Below, in pieces: positions 40,270-47,978 of a stretch of 53,408 nt of DNA. The DNA lies in NCBI GenBank assembly GCA_902516065.1, contig CABXXB010000004.1, forward strand, positions 1 to 53,408. The letters are read 5' to 3'. The notes under the pieces were generated by a model. That model was given only the letters and a program-made list of their open reading frames with translations. It made no database searches and was not told the DNA's origin. This stretch comes from an uncultured Pelagibacteraceae bacterium (GTDB lineage Bacteria > Pseudomonadota > Alphaproteobacteria > Pelagibacterales > Pelagibacteraceae). The number at the start of each line of letters is the position of its first letter. The stretch's first letter is position 1. The position numbers were made by a program, and so were the translations under genes.

Positions 40270-40716
40270 ATGACAAGTAAGGATCTATCTATATTTAACT
40301 CACTAAGACCTTTTTCAATTGGTTTTGACGACATGTTTGACCAATTCGAAAGTATGCTGGGTAACGGGCATCTAACAATGCAGTCGAACTACCCACCATA
40401 TAATATTAGAAAAACAGGCAAAGATAATTACGCTATTGAAGTTGCTTTGGCCGGATTTTCAAAAAATGATGTTGAGGTTGAGTTTGAAGATAACTTATTA
40501 ACTGTAAGGACTAAACAAATTAATAAGTTAGAGGATAAAAAATCTGACGCAGAAATTATTCATAAAGGAATATCTCAAAGACAATTTGCTAGATCATTTA
40601 CAATTGCAGATGATGTGAAAGTAGGTGAAGCTGAGCTTAAAGATGGTCTTTTAACAATTTCATGTGAAAGAATTATCCCAGAGCATAAAAAGAAAAAACT
40701 TATTGAAATTCAATAA
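40270..40716 (+). CDS. Hsp20/alpha-crystallin small heat shock protein
   Basis: YPPYNIRKTGKDNYAIEVALAGFSKNDVEVEFEDNLLTV; FARSFTIADDVKVGEAELKDGLLTI. Confidence 0.96.
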   Translation: MTSKDLSIFNSLRPFSIGFDDMFDQFESMLGNGHLTMQSNYPPYNIRKTGKDNYAIEVALAGFSKNDVEVEFEDNLLTVRTKQINKLEDKKSDAEIIHKGISQRQFARSFTIADDVKVGEAELKDGLLTISCERIIPEHKKKKLIEIQ

Positions 40717-40727
40717 ATAAAACCCTT

Positions 40728-40754
40728 ACTTGCGGAGATTATTTCTCCGCGAGT
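40728..40754. terminator. Hairpin between convergent hsp20 and lipoprotein gene
   Basis: ACTTGCGGAGA-TTATT-TCTCCGCGAGT, 11-bp stem with one G-T wobble; weak U tract, so terminator function is inferred. Confidence 0.65.
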
Positions 40755-40757
40755 AAT

Positions 40758-41063
40758 CTAAAAACATCCATTTGAAACAAATCCAACAACGATAGATTTT
40801 GAATTAATTTCAAATCTTCTTTCACAAGGAATTCCATATTTTTTAGTCTTATAAACTAACTCAAAATTACCTTTTTCATTTTTATAATCTTCGTCAGGTT
40901 TCCCAAGATCTAATTTTAACTCATTAGAAGATTTGCCAATATATCTGCTTAATTTTTCATTTTCTTTTTCAACGATTGCATCAGTTTTATTTTTAACTGC
41001 TTGACAACCAATTAATAAAAATAGGGTTACAAAAAAAATGACTAAAAAATTTAATTTTTTCAT
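40758..41063 (-). CDS. Small lipoprotein of unknown function
   Basis: MKKLNFLVIFFVTLFLLIGCQAVKNKT lipobox; KLDLGKPDEDYKNEKGNFELVYKTKKYGIPCERRFEIN. MKKLNF start chosen instead of the track start at 41078. Confidence 0.7.
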   Translation of the reverse strand: MKKLNFLVIFFVTLFLLIGCQAVKNKTDAIVEKENEKLSRYIGKSSNELKLDLGKPDEDYKNEKGNFELVYKTKKYGIPCERRFEINSKSIVVGFVSNGCF

Positions 41064-41189
41064 ATTTAATAATAACAATACAAATATGGCATAAATATAA
41101 ACTTATAAGTTGAATTATGTGAATAACCCTGAATTAAAAAGAGTATAATTTTTAAGAATCTAATAATTATCTACCAACTAGGAGGATTT

Positions 41190-42500
41190 ATGCTCGATAA
41201 TTATTTTAATTATAAAAAACACAAAACAGATTTTAAAACAGAAGTAATTGCTGGTGTGACTACATTTTTAACAATGGCATATATTATGTTTTTAAATCCA
41301 TTTATTTTATCTGGTGAATTTGCTGGACCAGAAAAAGGCTTTTTTGATTTTGGAGCCGTTTATACAGCAACAATTTTAGCTACAGCTTTAGCTTGTTTTA
41401 TAATGGCTTTTTATGGAAAAACTTGGCCAATTGGTCTTGCGCCTGGCATGGGAATTAATGCATTTGTTGCATTTGGTGTGTGTGCAGGAATGGGCTATAC
41501 ACCTCAAGAAGCATTAGGTGCAGTGCTTGTGGCTGGTATATTATTCTTAATAATATCTCTTACACCAATTAGAGCATGGCTAATTAACTCTATACCAAAA
41601 AGTTTAAAGCTTGGAATTGGAGCAGGTATAGGATTATTTTTAGCTATTATTGGACTGCAAATAATGGAAGTAGTAGTTGATAATCCGGTAACTTTAGTTC
41701 AATTAGGAGATCTTGGTAATCCACTTGTTTTACTAGGGTGTGCAACTTTCATAGCAATAATTGTTTTAGAAAAAATGAATGTTAAAGGAAATATTATTAT
41801 TGGTATTTTAGCATTTAGTATTATTGCTTGGGCTACCGGACTTGCTAAATTTAATGGTATTGCAAGCTCGCCACCGCCAATGACATATTTGTTTGAATTT
41901 GATTTATCTGCTGCGATGACAGCTGGAATGTCTACAGTGATATTTACTCTATTGTTCATCGACTTTTTCGATACAGCAGGAACGTTAACTTCAGTTGCAA
42001 ATGTAGCTGGTAAAGTTGGTAAAGATGGTAAAGTTGAAGACATTAATAAAGCTATGTTGTCTGACAGTGTAGGAACTGTTGCAGGTGCAATGATGGGAAC
42101 AACAACCGTTACTAGTTATGTTGAGTCTGGAGCTGGTGTAAAAGCTGGTGGAAAAACTGGAATGACGTCTCTTGTGATTGGATTACTATTCTTGGCATGC
42201 ATATTTTTTGCTCCTTTAGCTACAAGTCTACCTAAACAAATTGATGGTGCAGCCTTACTTTTTGTATCTGTGCTTTTCATAAGAAATATTACAGATATAG
42301 AATGGAATGATATTTCTGAATCTGCCCCTGCTATACTTGCGATGATCGCAATGCCACTAACTTATAGTATTAGTAATGGTATTGCTTTAGCTTTTGTTTC
42401 ATATGCTTTAATAAAACTATTTACTGGTAAGTTTTCTTCAACATCACCAGCAATATGGGTTATTGCAATTTTGAGTGTAGTAAGTTTCGCGGTTGCTTAA
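41190..42500 (+). CDS. NCS2-family purine permease (AzgA/guanine-xanthine type)
   Basis: VIAGVTTFLTMAYIMFLNPFIL, GLAPGMGINAFVAFG, TVTSYVESGAGVKAGGKTGMTSLV. Confidence 0.94.
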   Translation: MLDNYFNYKKHKTDFKTEVIAGVTTFLTMAYIMFLNPFILSGEFAGPEKGFFDFGAVYTATILATALACFIMAFYGKTWPIGLAPGMGINAFVAFGVCAGMGYTPQEALGAVLVAGILFLIISLTPIRAWLINSIPKSLKLGIGAGIGLFLAIIGLQIMEVVVDNPVTLVQLGDLGNPLVLLGCATFIAIIVLEKMNVKGNIIIGILAFSIIAWATGLAKFNGIASSPPPMTYLFEFDLSAAMTAGMSTVIFTLLFIDFFDTAGTLTSVANVAGKVGKDGKVEDINKAMLSDSVGTVAGAMMGTTTVTSYVESGAGVKAGGKTGMTSLVIGLLFLACIFFAPLATSLPKQIDGAALLFVSVLFIRNITDIEWNDISESAPAILAMIAMPLTYSISNGIALAFVSYALIKLFTGKFSSTSPAIWVIAILSVVSFAVA

Positions 42501-42508
42501 AAATATTA

Positions 42509-42537
42509 AATAGGGCTAGTTAAATCTAGCCCTATTA
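42509..42537. terminator. Perfect inverted repeat at azgA/phosphoribosyltransferase convergence
   Basis: TAGGGCTAG (42511-42519) - TTAAAT - CTAGCCCTA (42526-42534); sits at the ends of the two convergent genes. Confidence 0.75.
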
Positions 42538-43053
42538 ATTTCTTTTAATAATTTCTTCTATACTTAATTCTTCATAATGCTCTGTCGGTTGAACTATCCA
42601 AGGATCAGAGTCTAGTCTCACTGGACAAAAATCAGGCTCGAAAGAAGATGATTTTTTTTTCCACAAACAAGCTGTTTTAACTTCATTAATAAAACTTTTT
42701 GTAGGTCCATAATTTTTAAGCCATTCGATACTTTTATTCAAAGTAAGGCCTGTGTCTGATAAATCATCAATTAATAGAACTTTTTTAAAATCTTTATCTG
42801 TAGCTAATGAGCTAATTTCTCTAGCAAACATAAGTTGGCCCTGCTTATCCTCCATACCTTTACCTGAGTAACTTTGAATCACAATATAAGCTATCGGAAG
42901 TTTTAAAATTCTCGACAAAATATCTATGATTGGAGCGGCGCCTCTCATAATACCCACTAAAACTGTAGGTTTATAATTATTATGAATTTGAATTGCTAAT
43001 TTTTCGACAATTTGAGTATATTCTTTGAAAGAAATAATTAATTTATCTGCCAT
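42535..43053 (-). CDS. Purine phosphoribosyltransferase (xanthine/guanine type)
   Basis: KPTVLVGIMRGAAPIIDILSRIL, VLLIDDLSDTGLTLNKSI PRPP motif. ATG 43053 or 43068. Confidence 0.88.
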   Translation of the reverse strand: MADKLIISFKEYTQIVEKLAIQIHNNYKPTVLVGIMRGAAPIIDILSRILKLPIAYIVIQSYSGKGMEDKQGQLMFAREISSLATDKDFKKVLLIDDLSDTGLTLNKSIEWLKNYGPTKSFINEVKTACLWKKKSSSFEPDFCPVRLDSDPWIVQPTEHYEELSIEEIIKRN

Positions 43054-43101
43054 GAATTCATTTATCATATTAAAAAAAATAAAAAAGATTAAAAAATAGC
43101 T

Positions 43102-43992
43102 ATGAAGATATTTGATTGTTTCATGTATTTTGACGAAGACATAGTTTTGGATGTAAGACTAAATACATTGTATGAAAATGTTGATTATTTCGTAATAGTT
43201 GAAAGTAGATTCACTCATAAAGGTGAAAAAAGAAATCTGAAATTTAATTCTAAGAAATTTTCAAGATTTAAAGACAAAATAATTTATTTAGTATATGACA
43301 ATCAGCCCTCTAAAGTAGAAAGAGTGAATGAAAATGACACAGAAGATGAAAAATCAACAAAATATATCTTTAATGCAATTCATAGGGAGAATGGGCAAAG
43401 AAATTTTATATTAGAGGGTCTTAAAAAAGCTGATGACGATGATTATATAATAATTTCTGATGTAGATGAAATTCCAAATTTAAAAGAGATTAATTTAAAA
43501 GATTTGAAAGATAAATTAATTTTTTTCAAACAAGAGATGTTTTACTATAAATTTAATCTTAAATTACCAAATCATAATTGGGTTGGAACTAGATGTTGTA
43601 AAAAAAAATACCTACAATCTCCACAATGGTTAAGAAATATAAAGGTCAGAAATTATCCCTTTTATAGAATAGATACTTTTTTTTCAAAAACCAGATATAC
43701 AAATATTAAATTTATAAATAAAGGTGGATGGCATTTCACTAATTTAAAATCTCCAGAAGAGATAAAACATAAACTCAAATCATATCTTCATCATAGAGAG
43801 TTTGAAATAAATCCTTTATCAATTGAAGAAATTGAAAAATTAATTGAAAACAAAAAAGCTATTTATGATTTGACAATTGATAAGAGGGTTCAAAAAATAG
43901 GTGATGGTAATAATTTAGAAAAATATGATATGAATAAATTACCAACTTATATAAATAATAATTTAGAAAAACTTAAAGATTGGATAGACTAA
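43102..43992 (+). CDS. Glycosyltransferase family 17-like protein
   Basis: MKIFDCFMYFDEDIVLDVRLNTLYENVDYFVIVESRFTHKGEKR; IISDVDEIPNL; GGWHFTNL. Confidence 0.87.
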   Translation: MKIFDCFMYFDEDIVLDVRLNTLYENVDYFVIVESRFTHKGEKRNLKFNSKKFSRFKDKIIYLVYDNQPSKVERVNENDTEDEKSTKYIFNAIHRENGQRNFILEGLKKADDDDYIIISDVDEIPNLKEINLKDLKDKLIFFKQEMFYYKFNLKLPNHNWVGTRCCKKKYLQSPQWLRNIKVRNYPFYRIDTFFSKTRYTNIKFINKGGWHFTNLKSPEEIKHKLKSYLHHREFEINPLSIEEIEKLIENKKAIYDLTIDKRVQKIGDGNNLEKYDMNKLPTYINNNLEKLKDWID

Positions 43993-44007
43993 TATGATAG
44001 GAAAGTT

Positions 44008-44295
44008 ATGAAAGGTTATTGGGTATGTATATATGAAAAAATTGATAATGCAGAAAAACTAAAACAATACGCAATTAAAGCTAAGCCTGCAGTAGAAAAG
44101 TTCTATGGAAAGTTTCTTGTAAGAGGGGGAAAAAATAGAACTAATGAAGGAATAAAGTCTCCAAGAATAGTTGTGGTAGAATTTGCTGATTATAATTCTG
44201 CAGTTAAATGCTATGACTCTGCAGAGTATCAGGAAGCACATGATATTCTCAATGGCCATGTTATAAGACATCATCAGATAGTTGAGGGTAGTTAA
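44008..44295 (+). CDS. DUF1330 domain protein
   Basis: MKGYWVCIYEKIDNAEKLKQYAIKAKPAVEKFYGKFLVRGGK; IVVVEFADYNSAVKCYDSAEYQEA. Confidence 0.92.
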   Translation: MKGYWVCIYEKIDNAEKLKQYAIKAKPAVEKFYGKFLVRGGKNRTNEGIKSPRIVVVEFADYNSAVKCYDSAEYQEAHDILNGHVIRHHQIVEGS

Positions 44296-44927
44296 TACTG
44301 TATAGGTTCAGGATCAATACTTCTCCATAAATACCATGTGGCTACAGAACAATATGGTGAGAATCTTTTTTTAAGAACATTAACAAATTTTTCTGGTGGC
44401 AAATATTTTTTTTTATAATTTTTAGAAATTGCTCTTAAAAGTCCAACATCCTGTACTGGCCAAATATTTGGTCTGTTATAAGTAAATAGTAAAATCATTT
44501 CTGCAGACCATCTTCCAATCTGCCTTAATTGTGAAAGATATAAAATAGCTTCTTCATCTGACATTTTAGGAATTAATTTAGGATTAAAAGTTTTATTCAA
44601 AGTTTGATTTGCTAGACTTTTAATTCCTTTGACCTTTTGTTTGCTCAACCCACACGATTTTAACTGAATAAATTTTAATTTATCTATGTTTTTGGGATTG
44701 ATTTTATTCTTGCATTTTTTTTTAAATTTAAGAAATACTGAATTCGCAGCAGCAACACTAATTTGTTGACCAATTATACTTTTGCATAGTGAGAAAAAAA
44801 TATCTTTTCTTGTAGTGAGGATAGTTTCAGAGGGTCCTGAATACTTGTTAATTAGTGACTTCATAACCTTATCTTTTTTAGACAAAGACTTTTTTGCAGT
44901 ATTCCAGTATTTGGGGATTTTACTCAT
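44292..44927 (-). CDS. DNA-3-methyladenine glycosylase II-like (HhH-GPD)
   Basis: SIIGQQISVAAANSVF, LRQIGRWSAEMILLFTYNRPNIWPVQDVGLLRAI. Confidence 0.92.
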   Translation of the reverse strand: MSKIPKYWNTAKKSLSKKDKVMKSLINKYSGPSETILTTRKDIFFSLCKSIIGQQISVAAANSVFLKFKKKCKNKINPKNIDKLKFIQLKSCGLSKQKVKGIKSLANQTLNKTFNPKLIPKMSDEEAILYLSQLRQIGRWSAEMILLFTYNRPNIWPVQDVGLLRAISKNYKKKYLPPEKFVNVLKKRFSPYCSVATWYLWRSIDPEPIQY

Positions 44928-45804
44928 GTCTTGTTGTGGAAGGAATTTTTTCTTTATGATATATTTCTCTTCTTAAGATAATCAGGGATGAAAATACTAC
45001 AAGCAATGCTCCTAATAAAGTTTTAATAGTAGGAATTTCATCCCAAATGAAATAACCAAAAATTATTCCAAATACTAAAGCTAGATATTTTAAGGGAGAA
45101 ACAAGTGAAACTTCGGACAATTTAAACGACTGACCTAGCCATAAATTTGCAAAACCTCCTAAAAATCCTATCATACATAATAATAATAAATCTTTTACAT
45201 CAGGCATCACCCATCCAAAAGGAATAGTAAATAAGCTTGCCAAAGTGATAGCTAAAGAAAAATTTAAAGATATGAGCCATACAGGTTCAGTTGAAGATAG
45301 TTGTCTAATTGCAATAGCAACATAAGATAATCCTAAACAAAAAATGATTGGATATATGTAATAAATATTTAATGATCCAAAGCCTGGTTCTGTTATTATA
45401 ATTATTCCAACAAAACCCAAAATAACAGCCAACCATCTATAAAAGCCAACTTTTTCAGATAAAAAGAAAATTGAAAAAATTGTTGTAAATATTGGTGCAG
45501 CAAATGAAATACTAACCACTGTAGCTAATGGAAGATTTCTCAAGGCAATAAATATAGCAATCAAAGCTATTAATCCAAATAAACATCTTAAAAAATGTAA
45601 ACCAGGTCTTTTGGTTTGATAAAAATTTTTTATCCTTTCTCTAGGCATTATAAAAAAATATAAAATCCCACCAAAAAAACCTCTAAAAAACAAAACTTGT
45701 CCTAAGGGGTAGTGTTCAGACCATTTAACAATTAAATCCATTACAGAAAATGCACATACAGACAAAAACATGTACAAAAATCCCAATTGATTTTTACTTA
45801 GCAT
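44920..45804 (-). CDS. EamA/DMT superfamily transporter
   Basis: MLSKNQLGFLYMFLSVCAFSVMDLIVKW; ten-TM repeat pattern. Start at ATG 45804; the track start at 45840 is non-ATG and abuts msrA. Confidence 0.88.
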   Translation of the reverse strand: MLSKNQLGFLYMFLSVCAFSVMDLIVKWSEHYPLGQVLFFRGFFGGILYFFIMPRERIKNFYQTKRPGLHFLRCLFGLIALIAIFIALRNLPLATVVSISFAAPIFTTIFSIFFLSEKVGFYRWLAVILGFVGIIIITEPGFGSLNIYYIYPIIFCLGLSYVAIAIRQLSSTEPVWLISLNFSLAITLASLFTIPFGWVMPDVKDLLLLCMIGFLGGFANLWLGQSFKLSEVSLVSPLKYLALVFGIIFGYFIWDEIPTIKTLLGALLVVFSSLIILRREIYHKEKIPSTTRHE

Positions 45805-45839
45805 ATGAATAATTTGTAGATTAATTAAAATTATAATCA

Positions 45840-46283
45840 ATGGAAATAACAGTTTTAGCGCTTGGATGTTTTTGGGGACCAGAAATTAAATTTAGCAAAA
45901 TTGAAGGTATTATAAAAACAGAAGTTGGATATTGTGGGGGTGACAATCCAACCACAACTTATAAAGAAGTTTGTACAGGAGACACAAATCATGCAGAAGT
46001 CGTTAAACTTGATTTTGATGAAAAGATTATATCGTTCGAAAAAATTTTAAAAATTTTTTTTCAAATTCATGATCCAACTACTTTAAATTCTCAAGGACCA
46101 GATTTTGGCACACAATATAGAAGTGAGATATTTTATCTTAATGAGAATCAAAAGAAAATAGCTGAGAAAGTTTTAAAAGACACTAATTTAAGGTTGTCAG
46201 GTAAAGTAGTTACAAAAATTTCATTATTAAAAAATTATTGCCCAGCTGAGGAATACCATCAAAAATATCTAGAAAAAAGGTGA
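45840..46283 (+). CDS. msrA: Peptide-methionine (S)-S-oxide reductase
   Basis: ALGCFWGPEIKFSKIEGIIKTEVGYCGG, VCTGDTNHAEVVKLDFDE, FGTQYRSEIFY. Confidence 0.95.
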   Translation: MEITVLALGCFWGPEIKFSKIEGIIKTEVGYCGGDNPTTTYKEVCTGDTNHAEVVKLDFDEKIISFEKILKIFFQIHDPTTLNSQGPDFGTQYRSEIFYLNENQKKIAEKVLKDTNLRLSGKVVTKISLLKNYCPAEEYHQKYLEKR

Positions 46284-46284
46284 A

Positions 46285-47100
46285 ATGTCATTAGTTGAAA
46301 CTGACTGGTTAGAAGAGAATATCAGCAATGTAAAAATTGTTGATTGTTCTTGGCATATGCCTCAAACAAAAAGAGATGGTTTTACTGAGTATAAAATTAA
46401 TCATATACCAGGGGCTATTTTTTTTGATTTAGATTTTAATTCAAAAAAAGATACTGAACTTCCCCATATGTTGGTCGAAATAAATGATTGGAAAGAAATA
46501 GTATCTAAAATGGGAATCAAAAATAACGATAAGATTATTATTTATGATAATTCAGATGTAGCAAGTGCATGTCGTTGTTGGTTTAATTTTATTTATTTCG
46601 GACACGACCCAAAGCTAGTCCATGTTTTAAATGGAGGGTTAAAAAAATGGATTATTGAAAATAGAAAAGTTACAAATCAATTACCAACAATTCAAATATC
46701 TAATTACAATTGCTTTGAAAAAAATGAATTAGTCAAAAATAAAAATTTAATTGACCAAAATATCGAAGTTCAGAAATTCAAGATAGTTGATGCCAGAAGT
46801 AAAGAAAGATTTGAAGGAAAAGTTCCAGAACCTAGAAAAGGGTTAAGAAGCGGTAGTATAAAAAATTCTTTTTGTATACCATTTAATAAATGTTTGAATG
46901 ATAATAAAACATTTAAAAATAAAGAAGATCTAGAAAATATTTTTAAATCATGTTTAGGAAATTATAATGAAAATAATATAGTTTTTTCATGTGGTTCAGG
47001 TGTTACTGCGTGCGTTTTGGCCCTAGCTTATTCTCTAATTAATGATAAATATCACCCATGTATTTATGATGGTTCTTGGGCTGAATACGGAATGGTTTAA
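46285..47100 (+). CDS. Sulfurtransferase (rhodanese, SseA-like)
   Basis: VDCSWHMPQTKRDGFTEYKINHIPGAIFFDLD; FSCGSGVTACVLALAY active-site Cys. Confidence 0.92.
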   Translation: MSLVETDWLEENISNVKIVDCSWHMPQTKRDGFTEYKINHIPGAIFFDLDFNSKKDTELPHMLVEINDWKEIVSKMGIKNNDKIIIYDNSDVASACRCWFNFIYFGHDPKLVHVLNGGLKKWIIENRKVTNQLPTIQISNYNCFEKNELVKNKNLIDQNIEVQKFKIVDARSKERFEGKVPEPRKGLRSGSIKNSFCIPFNKCLNDNKTFKNKEDLENIFKSCLGNYNENNIVFSCGSGVTACVLALAYSLINDKYHPCIYDGSWAEYGMV

Positions 47101-47108
47101 AATAAATT

Positions 47109-47978
47109 ATGAAAAGATCTACAAAGATTATAACAATAGTAAGTGTTTTTTTTCTAGTGATTGCAATAGTGGTAACTGCAAGAACAATGGTGGGAAACCA
47201 TTTTAAAAAAAAATTTAGTAAAAATCCTCCTCCTGGAATAATAGTTACTGAAGTAATTAATGAGGAATTTGCAGAAAAATTAGAAACATTTGGGACAGCA
47301 ATCTCAAGCAAAAGTAAAACTTTTAAAATTAGAAAAGACCAAGTTTCTGGTGAATTAGAATTAAAAGAAAAAGTAAAAAAAGGTGATTTAATATTAGGTC
47401 TTACAAGTGAAAATATTACAGCACCATTTAGTGGTGTACTTGGTTACACGGGATTGACTGAAGATATATTTGTTTCAGACAATATTTTTATCATAACTCT
47501 TGATGATAATTCCACTATTTACTCCGATATTAAAATACCTGAAAGCTATGCGCCATTTATTAAAAAAGGACTGCCTGTTGAAGCAAAAGTTTCAAGTTAT
47601 GGTGATAAAATTTTTAAAGGTAAAATAGATTTTATATCTAGTAGAATTAATGCAGATACAAGAAGTTTATTATCTAGAGTAAGTATTAATAATGAAGATT
47701 TAGAATTATTATCAGGATCATTACTTGAAATAACCGTAAAATTCAATTTAAGAAATGCCTTAAGTGTTCCAGATACAAGCATCATGATGGAAGGAGAAAA
47801 ATCATATATTTACAAAGTTTCTGACAAAAATATTACCGATAAGACTGAAGTTGATATTGGTACAAGAAATGATGGAAAAGTAGAAATTCTCTCAGGTCTA
47901 AATGAAGGAGATCAAATCGTCGCCGAAGGATTAAAAAAAGTTAGACCTAGAGGTAAAATCAAACCTTTAAAAAATTAA
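47109..47978 (+). CDS. RND efflux periplasmic adaptor (MFP)
   Basis: N-terminal TM, ITAPFSGVLGYTGLTEDIFV, SVPDTSIMMEGEKSYIYKVSD, GLNEGDQIVAEGLKKVRPRGKI. Confidence 0.88.
   Translation: MKRSTKIITIVSVFFLVIAIVVTARTMVGNHFKKKFSKNPPPGIIVTEVINEEFAEKLETFGTAISSKSKTFKIRKDQVSGELELKEKVKKGDLILGLTSENITAPFSGVLGYTGLTEDIFVSDNIFIITLDDNSTIYSDIKIPESYAPFIKKGLPVEAKVSSYGDKIFKGKIDFISSRINADTRSLLSRVSINNEDLELLSGSLLEITVKFNLRNALSVPDTSIMMEGEKSYIYKVSDKNITDKTEVDIGTRNDGKVEILSGLNEGDQIVAEGLKKVRPRGKIKPLKN

Noticed and set aside
41100-41190. Possible purine riboswitch before the azgA-type permease (contains ttatctacc)
   Set aside because: Only a fragment resembles the J2-3 core; no P2/P3 loops or P1 closing stem could be built. 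A covariance-model scan would settle it.
41699-42043. 114-aa minus ORF inside the purine permease
   Set aside because: Antisense shadow of a clear transporter gene.
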